A DNA stretch of 64,000 nucleotides, from positions 6,820,001 to 6,884,000 of the forward strand of contig JALGAS010000001.1 of NCBI GenBank assembly GCA_023078685.1, read 5' to 3'. Position numbers and translations under genes: made by a program. Of the stretch, positions 46,333 through 58,395 are shown in pieces; positions within the stretch are counted from its first letter, which is position 1, and the number at the start of each line of letters is the position of its first letter. The notes under the pieces were generated by a model, which saw only the letters and a list, made by a program, of their open reading frames with translations, was not told where the DNA came from and made no database searches. This DNA is from Neopestalotiopsis rosae. Taxonomy: Eukaryota > Ascomycota > Sordariomycetes > Amphisphaeriales > Sporocadaceae.

Positions 46333-47824
46333 ATGCACCCAAAAGTGAGGACCGCCTGCGACAGATGCTATGAGTTGAAAGAGTAAGTGCATGACTTGCC
46401 CTTCATCTCAATTGCAGTGGAATGCGAACCTATGAGCACTGCTCAACTCTAGATATCTGAACCCATTGTCATCTGCTTCTACGAAAGTCTACCTGCTAAC
46501 ATATTGCTAAATCAAAAGACGATGTCAGCGCGCAACGCCTTCCGGAGAATGCGCAAGGTGTGAGCGACTGGGCTTAGCGTGTTCGACGGTCCGACCAGTC
46601 CGACCCGTTGGCCGTAGAGCACATAAAACTTATTCAAAGGACAAGAGACTACAGCGCAGCCAGCCAAAGACAAACGAGTATTTGAATGGCCTGTCTGGCC
46701 ATAATCCGGAAGAAAAGGCGTTGCTTAGCTTTTTCCTCGGTCAGCCGGGTTCTCTGGACCATTTTGTCGTCTGTCCGAGCTTCCACGATGAACAGCAGCA
46801 TGCCCTCGCTGTTCAGTTACCCACTGTACCACTGCTCAAGGATGCGTTTCTTGCCTGTGCCGCTACGCTCAAGCATCTGCAATCCGGCACCGCTGACGAC
46901 CTCGATGCTGATGCCAGCATTCGTTACATATCCAAAGCCGTCAATGCTCTACGATCGCTGCCTGCATCTTGCCTACAAGACGCAGCCGTGTATCATCAAC
47001 TGGGCAGTCTCCTGGCCTTTTCCATCCACTCATCCATCGGAGCCGGCGTGGCCGAAATCTCACGTTACTGCTTGAGTGCTGCAAGCTCGCTTCCTAGGGA
47101 AGCCACATCAGATGCACAGACAGATCCATGGCAGAGCTTTCTTATTTTGCAGGAAACCATGGATTGCATTCTTTACCGATTGAAACCGACGCTCAGAATT
47201 AACACGGCCGCTTCGCCAATGATTGATCGCCGCCTTGGTCTTTGTTTACCACTTTTGCCACATTATCAAGATCTCTGCGTAATCAGCAATTCAATCCTCA
47301 ACGCAACAGACGTCGACGAATTGGCTCGCCTCCAGAAGCAGTTGGACGACATTCGTGGTATCGTGGAACCATGGCAGCCCTCGAATATGGATCAGCTTGT
47401 GGAAAAGTTTGATTCTGCTGAAATTGTGCATCTCCTTGCGCAAGCCAAATTGTATCGATTGGGGGCGCTTCTTTTGGGACACCGTCTGCGATACCCATTT
47501 GGACAACAAGATGCGCAGGGTGAGATTTGGTCCAGAGAAATTATGATGGAGCTAGAAATGGCAAAACGCGTGACGAAGCGAATAATGCGGTTTGTGACAT
47601 TACCATTCGTCATTGCTGCCGTTGAAGCCCAAGGGGAGTCACTGCGCCACCAAGCACTACAGCTTGTCCACGACTGTGTCGACCAATACGCGCCACCCTT
47701 GCAAAAAGTTACCAAAGAGTTCTTGTCACGAATCTGGCATGAGCGAGACATGAAAACTACAACTTGTTGGTTCAACTCTACATATAAACCATGCCCGATC
47801 TTGAATTCTATCAACGGGTCATGA
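46333..47824 (+). CDS. Zn2Cys6 transcription factor, small
   Basis: Exons 46333..46382 and 46519..47824 give 451 aa. The intron 46383..46518 interrupts the zinc cluster, as is common. Joined, Cys 9, 12, 19, 28, 31 and 38 form C-x2-C-x6-C-x8-C-x2-C-x6-C, followed by a basic stretch (RPVGRRAHKTYSKDKRLQR). The rest is helical, typical of the AflR-like small regulators found in specialised-metabolite loci. It lies between an epoxide-hydrolase-like gene and an amidase, either of which it might control; this is only positional. Confidence 0.88.
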
Positions 47825-47885
47825 GTCTTGTCTAGAAACATATCGGCAAAATACACATTAGGACATTCGGAAACCTATCGCTACG

Positions 47886-49684
47886 CTAATACTTGTTGAT
47901 AACCGCATCCAGGACCTCCACCACCTTCATGAGGGCCTCGTCCCTGTGCCGGTATCCCACAACTTGAACCGCCACTGGAGCTCGCTTGTACTGCTCCGCT
48001 CCAGTATCTAAGCAAAGGCTTCGTCAGCTAAAATGACTACGAATGGGATGAGCAAGAAATGACTTACAGAGATTGTACATCTTTTGGTCCTCGGGGCCGA
48101 ATTTTGCGTTACTCAAGTCGTCGACACTGTCCACATCTCTCACCTCATCCACTGGAACCACCAGGGCTGGGAAGTCCAGGTAGTTCCACAGACTGGTGTA
48201 CGTGGCTGTCTTCCAGCAATCGAGAGGGACTGCGGTATGTTGGGAAGTTGGCATGATGATTGCATCCATCTGGTTGTCGTTGAACAACTCCAGGTACTTC
48301 TTGGCGAACTTGGCCCGACGGTGGTTGAGATTGAAAAACCCATCCAGCGTTGTTCCTGGCACCGACAAAAGACCAATTGCCTCAAGGGAAGGGATGACTG
48401 GCTCGCCTGTTCGAGCAAATTGTTCGTGATAGTACTGATTTTGTTAGTGCCTGCCTTTTTGGAACAGGGGAGTGTCTGACGGGCTTACATCACCTCCGGA
48501 TAGCGCCATATAGGCGAGAAGGTCTTGATAGGTTTTGAGGACGTCAGGAAGGTCGATCGGAATCAGTTGAATGCCTTCAACGGTACTGAGAAGATCGAAC
48601 GTCTTCTGCAATCCCCGTCGAACTGGCGGCGTCGGAGTGTAGATCCCGTCATCCCGTGCAACGCCAATCCTGATCTTGGGCATTGCTGACAGGCCTTGCC
48701 ATGGGATAGAGATTGCAGTGCTGTCGTATTTCCAAGTGTCAGCTTGTAGAATTGCCCGAAGGAAGAGAGAACAGTCCCGAGCGGAGGTTGCCAATGGACC
48801 AGCTGTTGAACGGACGCCATCAGTCCCTGGCGGTGTGAGGTCTCGCACGCCGCCATGAGGAATCAGGCCTACGCTCGGTCTAAAACCGTAGATTCCGTTA
48901 CACAGCGAGGGAATGCGAATACTGCCAGCAATATCGGTCCCAACGCCAAGGATGCTTCCACGGAGGGCAATGAGGGCACCCTCGCCTCCCGTGCTTCCTC
49001 CAGCTGTTAGAAGAGTATTGCGAGGGTTCAGTGTCCGTCCAAAGATATTGTTGTGACTATCTCCAGTCATGATTGCCTGAGGGAGATTTGTCTTGCAATA
49101 GAGAACAGCCCCTAGATCAATCAGCATTGCGGCCAGAGCGCTGTTGCGCTCTGCTGGCTGGTCGACGTAGCAACCGAGCCCCGTCGAGCTATCGTATCCA
49201 GCGACATCAAAACTGTCCTTGAGCGAGATTGGCAGCCCAAACAGTGGTGGAAATGGCTTTGCATTGGGGCTTGAGTTGTACTCGCGATCAAGCTTTTTCG
49301 CGCGCTCGATAGCTTCGTCGAAGAATATTTCCGTTAAGCAGTTTGTCTGAGACGATCATGATCAGCGAATTCCATTTCCCACGGCACTTTGGGCAAACAC
49401 ACCAATTGCTGAGCGATGGCGGCTCTTTTGCAGAAAGCCACAACCACTTGCTCAACTGACCAAGTCCGGGCCTTGAGCTTTTCGAGTAGGGCGGTAGCAT
49501 CGTACTCGGAAGTGATGTTGACTTCTGTATCACTCAACAGACCACAGCTCAGTGGCACGTCCATGAGGTAGGTCGAACCCTGGAAGTCTTCTGCTGGGAT
49601 GTGCCAGTTTTCAGGAATCTTTTCCCATTGCTGTGCCTTCTTGTCGGCCGCAATTAGTTGGTAGTTTCTGATCACCGATGGCAT
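47886..49684 (-). CDS. Amidase-signature hydrolase (acetamidase-like)
   Basis: Hydrolyses amide bonds with a Ser-cisSer-Lys triad. Exons 49684..49403, 49346..48489, 48434..48068 and 48007..47886 give 542 aa. The catalytic Lys is in LPISLKDSFDVAG, the cis-Ser in TAGGSTGGEGALIALRG, and the nucleophile Ser in VGTDIAGSIRIPS. AAIAQQLTNCLTEI is restored across the first intron, whose donor is GTGTGT. The last exon supplies the usual C-terminal VAVQVVGYRHRDEAL. Full length for the family, no signal peptide. Convergent with the Zn2Cys6 gene, 61 bp apart. Confidence 0.92.
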
Positions 49685-50489
49685 TTTGGCGTCTGTACTG
49701 TGTTGATGGAAGTAGAATATTGATCGCTATTCGCGGTTGGCGTGAATGAATAATGATTTTGCTCCAGATTAAAATCAAGAATTATACGTCCTATTTATCA
49801 TCATCACGACGCGGCTGCCATCGAGGGATATCAAGGCAATATGAAATTGTCGAAAGCTCCGGCGCAGGTTCCGGCTCTGGCCCACTCCCAATCGCGGCTT
49901 CATTGAGTTGCAGCCACGGCGCTCTGGAAGCATTGCATCCTTATTCCCAACATTAGTGGCATGCATTTCGGACATGCATCAGCCTCATTACTCCGGAAAA
50001 ATTCAGAATTCAACAATCTTACGGGTACCAATGCCATCAGATTCAACATTTCGCAGAGCTTAAAATCTTCCGGTCAAGCTTCCGGTCAGACAAGCGTCGA
50101 ACCCACCTTGATTGGCCGCCCACACATACCCGCTATGCGGATCCCTGCAGACTGTCATAATCACGTCGCTGATCGGTCTTCTTCCAGGCTGTGCATGCGG
50201 TGGCTCGGCGATTGGTGATATTCATGTCCGTCAATTTAGACTTAGAAATGTCATGTAGCAGTGCGTCATAGCAAACAAGTCTATGCTTGTTTGAAACACT
50301 TTATTTCTATGACTGGAGTCTAACTACTCTTCTCATTGACTTTGGTACCGTGCTTGTCTAAGATTCTCTTGGCTCATCGCTATAAAAGTACACGATGTCC
50401 TCAATGCCCCATTAGCACGTTCTGAAGGATCATCATTTTCAGTCGATTAGGATCTCGAAGAGACAAACGAATTGTGTCTTATGTCCACA
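49685..50489. other. Intergenic with dispersed repeat copy A
   Basis: Promoter region of the amidase and 3' flank of the MFS gene. Contains repeat copy A (about 49991-50117). No gene. Confidence 0.5.
49991..50117. repeat. Dispersed repeat, copy A
   Basis: Similar in order and sequence to 60174-60330: TCAGAATTCAACAAT, a middle block ending in an ATTCAA segment, CTTCCGGTCAAGCTTCCGG, and GAACCCACCTTGATTGG. Copy A has a short insertion and copy B a longer one between blocks. No coding capacity; probably the remnant of a mobile element. Confidence 0.6.
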
Positions 50490-52617
50490 TCAGACCTTTT
50501 CGCCCTTCCCACCTGCTCTCTTCTCCTGCTTCTTCATCCTTTCCCGTCTCCAACCTGGGCCATAAAACCAGTTCACAACCGGTAGAGGGGCGCACACAAG
50601 CACAATGAGCGCCAATAAGAGGAAGGATGTAGCTGGGCCTAAAGATGTCACCATGGTCTCGGCAAAGGCGACACCGACAGCCGCTAAGCTGCATCGCACC
50701 AGGTTATTGACGGCGGTGCTGCTCGCGCCTTTGCCCGGACAGAGATCCGAGATCATGGTCTGATTCATGGCGAAGACAGCATTGCTGGTAGCGGCGATCA
50801 GGAATTGTAGAAACAGCGGGACAATGACCCATGCCGGCTTCGACGTGAGAGTCGAGTCAACGCCTACGGTAAATCCATAGGTGCCAGTGGCCAGTGTGAA
50901 TAGTATGGTGATCCAGGAAAGGTGTCGAAGACGTGCGTGCTCAATGTTGAAGTCAGTCGGGATCGCTTTGGACGGAATCTTGTACTCGGGTGACAGGTCG
51001 TGCTGTGCCCTGTAAACGCATTCGGCGGCTGCAAAGTCCTTGTTCATGAGCATCCCCATTATGGCCGATCCGACAATGGTCCCGAGGCCTATTGATATTT
51101 AGTCAAACAAGCACATCTGCAATGTGAATGGAGTGCTGTAGAGAACTGACCATTTGGCAAGAAAGCTAGACCGACGAGTAGTTCGTTCAGGGCGAATGCC
51201 GATTTGAAGATGCTCGTCGTGGTTGATGTGACCATGCTCCAGATAGTGTAAATAACGCCACCAAACACTAGGTTGAGCAAGATGTCTTTTTGTCCCAAAA
51301 GTCGCAGCGGGCTTGTGAACGTCGACAGGCTGATTCTTTTTCGTTTGATTGGATATTCCGGGTCTTGCATATAATCTGGCTCTTTTCGGATTAACCGGAC
51401 CAATGGCCTATAGATTCCCTTGAGACGAACAGAACCATTGCCGGCAATATTTCTCATGGTCTCGGGAAGGAAAACTAGGATGAATCCTAAGGTCAAACTC
51501 GACAGGATCAACAGGAATACGAAAATGGAGCGGAACCCCAGCGAGTTTGAGAGCGCGCCTCCTAGCACGGGTCCTACCGCGATGCTGAAGTTTCGTACTA
51601 GATATCGGTTCAGTCAGTCTATAGCCTCTGTGATCATGACAAATTAATTCGAAACTCTACGTCTATCACATACTCGCCTGATAAAAACTGATGTACGATC
51701 CCCTCTCGGCTGGTTCAGTGATGTCTTGTATCACGCCATTTCCTACATTCCATTAGCTTCGCTTGGACTCTACCGACATGGCAACCTTAGACATCGGGAC
51801 TCCTGTACCTATACTCACTGTTGACGCGCTACCAGCAGCCTGCAAGCCTCTAAAAATAATCAAAACAATGAAATTGGGCGAGAAACTGAGGACAATGTTG
51901 GCGGTGATGTAGACTGCAAAAGATGCAATGTAGATTGGCCGACGACCGAGCGCATCTGCAAAAGATCCCCATATCACTGGGGATATGCCTTGAATGATCA
52001 GATAAGATGTAATTGTCAAAGATACCGCTTGTAAGGTGACGTTTAAATCCTGAAGAATTGGCCGTTAGAGTCACTTGCATCTACTGATGCGGGTTATTCG
52101 AGCTTACCTGTGCGATTGCGTCTAGAGCTGGAAAATAGATATTGGAAGAAAGACCCGAGAACAAGCCCGCAGCTCCAATGATTACGACGACGAACCACCT
52201 CTGTCTCGAGGTGAAAACGTGGTATGGCTCGTCTGCCGGACAGTTCTTTGTTTCTTGGGAAGAACTGTGGCGTTCACCTGGCTTTGGGCTACTTGGACCG
52301 TTCGTGAACAAATGTTCAGCACCCGGGCGGTAATTATCTTCTACAGGAATGGGGTCGGCGAAAGGGTCCTCGTTATCTGTTGGTTGTAAAGTAGATTCAT
52401 TTGTCGAGTCGTTGTGTGCAGTGCCGCTAACTTGACGTGTGATGATATCCCCGTTATCGTGGTGAATACTGTCAAAATCGGGATAGGTAGAGATGGTGAT
52501 CAAACCGTGTCCTGTGGCATAATAAAGATTGTGTGCTACTTGCCTCCAACCTTCTATGGTAGAGAAACGACGAGGAACATGGCGTTCAGCGACTTCTTGA
52601 CTTTCGTGATGATCCAT
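50490..52617 (-). CDS. MFS multidrug transporter, DHA1 (12-TM) family
   Basis: Plasma-membrane drug/proton antiporter of the fungal Qdr/Flu type. Exons 52617..52108, 52049..51809, 51742..51674, 51597..51151 and 51088..50490 give 621 aa; the third exon is only 69 nt. A long hydrophilic N-tail (about 140 residues, Ser/Asp/Glu-rich) precedes TM1 (WFVVVIIGAAGLFSGL) and YFPALDAIAQ. Motif A is WGSFADALGRRPIYIAS, followed by RGLQAAGSASTVSIG and FYQAIRNFSIAVGPVLGG (motif C), both rebuilt across introns. The last TM region runs through SFLLLALIVLVCAPLPV, and the tail is basic. No link to the left-hand cluster is apparent. Confidence 0.9.
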
Positions 52618-55253
52618 GGCTGGCGAAACGAATGTTGGTCAAGCTTTCGTGACTCATCCGAGAAGCATGAAAGTCGTGACTAGTGATAATGTTCCTGTCA
52701 AATGTCATCTGTTCACGTGTTTTATTATTGATACAATGAACAGGCTTCGAAAATCACTGGTGAAGAGAAGAACCCGAAAAGCATTACCCAGTATCCACGT
52801 ACGTTGACTGGTATGTCTCTCGGGTACGTGATTATGGTCTGGGAGGTTTCTGAGGGCTCTGCCGTCTCTATCTTCGTCAAAAGGACCATATAGTAGCTCG
52901 TTCTAATTAGGATGGTCGATATTCACCTCTGCAGATGTACAGATAGACTGCCATGTTTGGAAAAAATTCCATCCGGGCCAATCACTCGAACATGAGGTTC
53001 TTGCCCGCTTGCGCAAGGGGCATATTGTCTCAGACTGGGTACTTGCTTTTGTGGGTAGTAGCATCGTGTTTCGTGTCATTGCATGATACGCTTCGCCGAA
53101 GTACGTTTGTAGTTTGCTACCTTTCCCAAGCGCAGATACTGATCGGCAAAATGTGAGTTATTCAAAGGTTAAGCGCAGCACAGCCGTTGCACTGACATGG
53201 TTCTGATGGCGTCGAAGGTATAGAAAATAGCCCCTAAGCCATCTTACAGGCCTCTGAAGCATGCCAATGGATGAATACGAGTTCTCATGGTAATGGATCA
53301 TGTATATTCGTGACACTGCATGCAGACAATCGTAGATCAATCTGGACTTACTAATTCGTCATAGATAAGCGCTGCAATGCAAAAGATGCGACTTGGCAAT
53401 CATCCTCTTGCGGTGTGTCTTGCCAGCATGATAGATACCTGCCTTTTAGGACTTCCATTGATAAGAAAATATCTGATATTGACCTTACAATGCCGGAATT
53501 GTCACAATGACCCGGGTTGATGCCGCGCCTCACCGCATGCGTCATGTAAGGCGTTGAAACGCTTAGGTTCTGCTACATGCTTCGCCATCTTGAGAGGGAC
53601 GATCTTGGACTAAGATTTGGCAGGCAGTGGTATAGACGGCTTCGAACTAGCTTTGTGTAGATAGGTCAATGCGGTCCCTGACCTGGGCCAGTGCGGACAC
53701 ACCGATTGAATCAGTGATGTTCTGACTTAACGTGACACCAAAAAGGCATAGTTGCCAGAACTGTCGATTGTGAGATTCCCGTTACGCAGAATGAGCGGGT
53801 TTGATGTAAGTCAAAGGGGTGCCGATGATGAGCTATCTTTGGCCACTCAACAAAGTCAATCCGTTGTAGCGCCGCGTTGGAGGCAACGCTGGCCACAAAA
53901 CCAGCTACTCAGCCACAAAGATGTCGTTGCTTCACCTTAGCGCTTGACTCGAGCATTCCGCCCGACTCGTGCAGTCACCAACACAATCTTCTAGTTCTTT
54001 TAGTCTTCCTGACTTTTACAAGTCTGCTAAATATCAAATTGCAATTTTGAAACGTTCAAGCCATTCTGAAGTGTATTACTGGGCTATGCTGATCAGTCGT
54101 GCTACTCACTTGGTGGAATTAGTGCTTGTTCCTGATGTGATACCAGATGATAGAGACGGCACATGATTTCGAAAAATAGGTACCAATGACAGTTAAAACT
54201 CATGAACTAGCTAAGGTGACACTTGATTATGATCGGATAGATCGATTCCGCGACGCAACAGGTATCAGCTACCGCTGAATTGTCTCCAAACGGCAGATCT
54301 CGGTACCACTCCCGCAACTGCATCCGCTGTGGTGGCTTCAACATCAACAACGATCGATTAGTGACTGCCCAGGCAGCAGAATTAATAAGTCTCCGCCTCT
54401 GTAGATCGGCGGGTCTCGTTTACGGCTGTGGATTTAAGCTTCATAACGTTTCGCCAGGGGGGTGCGGCCCTATACTGCGCACCGGCAAGGACCCGTTCTC
54501 AATGGCACTTGAAATACCCTTCTTTTCATCTTGGCCTGTCAATGCTGAGGTATGGTTTCGTTCACAAACACCATAGGGCGATGGTCCATTTCGATCTTCT
54601 TACGGTACCCCACTTTACGCGTGTACCCTGATGATGGTCCTCCTCTGTACACGATGCCTGGCGAAAGATGCTTTGTATATCGCGAAAGACGAAAAATGGG
54701 TTTCATGGGCCAGATCGTAGGAGTACTAGTCACAAAATCAAATCAAAGTTGCTATTGATAATCATTGATGGTCTCGATGCAGGGAAGGTGGTAAGGTAAG
54801 GCGAAAACGGGGAAAGATAACAGCATGCCGTCATGATCTGTCCAACTCCTGGATTGTGCTTCCTCAAGGTACCATTATTATTGTGATGCATGCAACATGG
54901 CTCGGAAAGCACAAGATAAGCAAGTATTTGCAACTCAAAGCGGCACATCAATATAGTGGCCGTGCCTCGAGCGATGCTGCATGGTAACTCGGGCCTTTGT
55001 TGTTGTGACAAACACTGAGACACTTAGCCGGTAAGGTGATTTAAGTGCCGACGATAATGTTTCGTCGATGGTTTTCAGTTCCAATCCGACTTGGTTCCCA
55101 ACTCTCCTCCGGATCTTGATTTTCCGCCCAGGTCTCTCTCTACCTTGCCTGATCGAAAGGGATTGTAACACTTCGAGTGCAGCGCCGTTCTTTCACAGGC
55201 AGAGTTGCCTTGGCCTACTTCATTCCAATAATCGAAAGGTATACAGGCAGATT
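52618..55253. other. Gene-poor stretch
   Basis: 2.6 kb with only short, unconvincing open frames on both strands. No transposon, RNA gene or recognisable relic was found by eye. Confidence 0.5.
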
Positions 55254-55946
55254 ATGGACATTCGTGAACGGCTTCAAGAATATGGTGGCTTAATGGCCAG
55301 GGACTGGGAAGAAGACTGGAGCAGTCTCACGGCCAGTGTAGCAGCCACGTCGCAAACAGGTATCCATTCAACAAGACATGAAGATGCGGCCCGGCCGAAA
55401 TGACGGAGAGGTGACTGACTATTTTCTCGCATCGCAGGCGTTCTTACCAGTACCCGAACTCCCACGCCGATCGCAACATCTTCATCGACCACCCGTCCAC
55501 CAACACCGCTGACAACACTGACCCTGGAGAGACCACCAACTCCTACAACTACATCTTCAACCAGTGTCCGGCTGCCTACTCCCACGGTAACACTATTTAC
55601 AGTACGCCCACCGACCCCGACAGTGACCGTGACCCAACAGTCAGCAGCGCAGTCATCAGGCCTTGAAAGTTCCACAGCAACTGTGTCATCAAGTGGTACC
55701 ACGAATCCGTCACCTTCAAGCGCTGTGGTTGCCACGACCACGGGTGTCTCGGGCTCTGGAACAGCAGTGATTGCGGCGGCGGGAAGCTTAGGTACGGACA
55801 TCACCCAGGGGTTGTCTCCGCCTCCCCACGATGGATATACACCGGTGACTGATGAATAACTCTCTACAGCTGGCGTGTCCGTCGCCGTGAGTGGGATATT
55901 TGTATTGCTTCGGATGAGAAGGAAAAAGCGGTTAGGCAAAAGGTAG
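55254..55946 (+). CDS. Small Ser/Thr/Pro-rich single-pass membrane protein
   Basis: Exons 55254..55359, 55438..55791 and 55870..55946 join in phase to 178 aa. The N-terminus is acidic and helical (MDIRERLQEYGGLMARDWEE) with no signal peptide from this ATG. It is followed by about 100 residues rich in Thr, Ser and Pro with a loose repeat [RV]-x-P-T-P, then a hydrophobic segment (TAVIAAAGSLAGVSVAVSG then IFVLL) and a short basic tail RMRRKKRLGKR. This is the layout of mucin-like or cell-wall-sensor proteins, but without an N-terminal export signal. An upstream signal exon may have been missed. Function unknown. Confidence 0.65.
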
Positions 55947-57297
55947 GGCGTTTCCAAAGCTTCATATTCTTTTTTCTTTTATGAAAGCCACCAGCAGTAT
56001 CTGATCTCTCGAAGTAAGGCTTGATACCACAAAGGAGGAATCTGTTTGGCCAACGCCTGGGGACCGAGGATAGCAGTACCAGGCGCTGGGGATCTGCGAA
56101 TCCGCGAGAACTAGGCCGTCGGAAAATTTTCGATACGTCAAACCAATAAGTTATACACTTAGAAAGAATTTCCGCTATATATATATATATATATATATGC
56201 CTCGGGAGGAACGAAAAACTTGTTGATTTCAGTTGGCCTCAAGTCACAGCGATGCGTGGATTCGTACTTGTGATCATGCAATGAGTGCTCAAATCTATGT
56301 GTGCTGATTTCGCCACTCGCTTGACTACCTATGGTGAAGTTCTATGGCATGCCCCACTTGCGATATTGTTTAGAATATTCACAGTGAGGAACGCGAGCAA
56401 TATAGAACCCAGCTTGCATTAGATCGAAAGCATGGATGCGGGGATAAGCCAAGCGTGCTCCAAATATTAAGCTACACAAGCATTGACTAAGGAATGACAA
56501 GGCAACCCTGATGGCCCCCAGCTTTCGAGATTTCCGTGGCGCTCAGGGGTCATTATAACTATTTGGGTTGTTTCAATGTTTTCTTGGAACAAAATGAATC
56601 CAAAGCCCGGATTATGTGGACCAATGCAGCACACCACTTCCATTAGCCGCTTGCTGCGGCGATTGAACTCTGCCCTTTTAGTGCTAAAGCCGGCAATGGT
56701 TCTCCCACAAATTGCCCCTGCCCCTGCCCAGCCCCCCTTTCTGGCCGGATACAACGAGGCCTGTGATTCTATGATTTAGGCAGCAGTATAAAACGCTGCG
56801 CCTTGGGTTGGCCCGCAGCAGTCCGCACCTGGATATTGTTCAAGCTCAGCACAGCCTTGTGTGGGAAAATTGATGGGACTTAGTAGTATTCGGTACAAGA
56901 GAAGGTCCCCAGTTGCTGGGGGTTAGATGGATAAATACAGGTCATAAGAATATCCTCAAAATGCTCCCATTCACCACCGGAATTAGCCGTCTATCCGGAG
57001 CATCCGGTATGTGCATGCTTTTATCCGTCAAAGTTAGATGTACCCGCTACACCAGATAAGTCAAAGCTTCCACACCTTGAACCTAAGCTGATAAGTGCTT
57101 CGCGCTAGGCGATGCAGCTGATAATGTAGAGTAGCATTGGTGAATTACATTTGATTACTTGATATATTGATATCGGCGCAAAATGGAGAGCTACGGATAG
57201 GTGAACTAAGAAGCAAAAGAGGAATCAAACATGAATGGATGGTGACAAATCCAATCTGCGAAAAGCAAAATGCAAAGTGGCGGGTAGTTTAGATTAT
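55947..57297. other. Intergenic with TA microsatellite
   Basis: No gene supported. Holds the (TA)n tract at 56176-56198. Confidence 0.5.
56176..56198 (+). repeat. (TA)n microsatellite
   Basis: 23 nt of alternating T and A downstream of the small membrane-protein gene. Confidence 0.95.
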
Positions 57298-58395
57298 CTA
57301 CACCATATCCTCGGCCTCGTCATGTACCTGAGACATATCCCGACCTTTGGCATAGTTGTTGCTGCCGACGCCACCCCAAAAAGCCTTATCTGGGCTGCGA
57401 GGAGCCCAGGCCCAGCCAGCGCCTCGTCCTAAGGGGAGATGATAGAGTCGGAAAGCGATGAGCGATGTGGTAAATCCGATCAAAAAGCCGAAAAGAATAT
57501 CGATTCCATGGTGCTGGTAGTCGTACCACCTGGAAACACAAATGTAAACCGACCCAAAGAACGGGACCACTGTTAGCACGAGCAAATACAGTGGTGGCGC
57601 AGCTGCCTCTTTTCTCGTCGCGGCTAGGCTTTTGGGTGTGTCTGATGTCGTTTGTGGGCCGCTTGCGCGCTGCTCCAGTGGTATTGGCGACGTAATTTGT
57701 CGATAGTGGCGACGGGAAGGGAATGCCAAATGTGTCCCTTCGTCATGACGATATGCACCATGATGAAGGAAGGGAATGAAGGCACCCAGCTTTGTAGCTA
57801 GAAACAGGGACAAATAGACAAGGCCAGCTGCAGAGATGGAGCTGTGCCCAGACGGAGAGCTGCGGAACCCTTCGTCAACGATGGTCGAGTCCGGGTTTTG
57901 GCAGATGGCGGCCGTGACAAGCCTGCCATCGTCTGTCGCTGTCAATATGCCACCAACAACATAATCGGCCACATTATTCAAGTCAGGCTGACAACGTGCT
58001 AAAAGGTTAGGTCGCGGTTTGCCTGTCAGATTCTTCAAGCCATTGACAATGAACCATGTAGCTATGAAAGATGCTGCGAGTCCAAGCAAGCTCGCGTGCA
58101 ACTCCCAAAGTCTCCTCTTCCAGATTAAGCTTTGAGGTAGTCCTTTATGTGCAGTCGGTCCGGGAACAACGAGGAATGTTACGACGAGAATGATGGCTGC
58201 CGGCGCGACAATACTGACAATGCCACAAACGGCAATAGACACAGTATCATCGTGGAGGGGATAGCTGATGCTGCGATCTTCGAGGCTGAATGCGTGTTTA
58301 TTGGGAGTAATGTTGTTGATGCCGTACCCTGCGAGGCCAAATGCAATCAACAGGGCCCAGTCAAATATATACGAGGCTATTAGCTTGAAAGACAT
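57298..58395 (-). CDS. PAP2 lipid phosphate phosphatase (DPP1/LPP-like)
   Basis: Integral-membrane phosphatase acting on phosphatidate, diacylglycerol pyrophosphate or similar lipids. Single exon, 365 aa from the ATG at 58395. The three PAP2 motifs are present: KNLTGKPRP, SSPSGHSS, and SRWYDYQHHGIDILFG with the catalytic His residues. About six TM segments flank them, starting with YIFDWALLIAFGLAGYG. A polar loop of about 60 residues between the second and third motifs is longer than in yeast Dpp1. Likely ER or vacuolar. Confidence 0.93.
   Translation of the reverse strand: MSFKLIASYIFDWALLIAFGLAGYGINNITPNKHAFSLEDRSISYPLHDDTVSIAVCGIVSIVAPAAIILVVTFLVVPGPTAHKGLPQSLIWKRRLWELHASLLGLAASFIATWFIVNGLKNLTGKPRPNLLARCQPDLNNVADYVVGGILTATDDGRLVTAAICQNPDSTIVDEGFRSSPSGHSSISAAGLVYLSLFLATKLGAFIPFLHHGAYRHDEGTHLAFPSRRHYRQITSPIPLEQRASGPQTTSDTPKSLAATRKEAAAPPLYLLVLTVVPFFGSVYICVSRWYDYQHHGIDILFGFLIGFTTSLIAFRLYHLPLGRGAGWAWAPRSPDKAFWGGVGSNNYAKGRDMSQVHDEAEDMV

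Noticed and set aside
52618..55253. Possible hidden gene or transposon in a 2.6-kb gap
   Set aside because: Only short frames, no splice-linked protein-like sequence and no terminal repeats found by eye.
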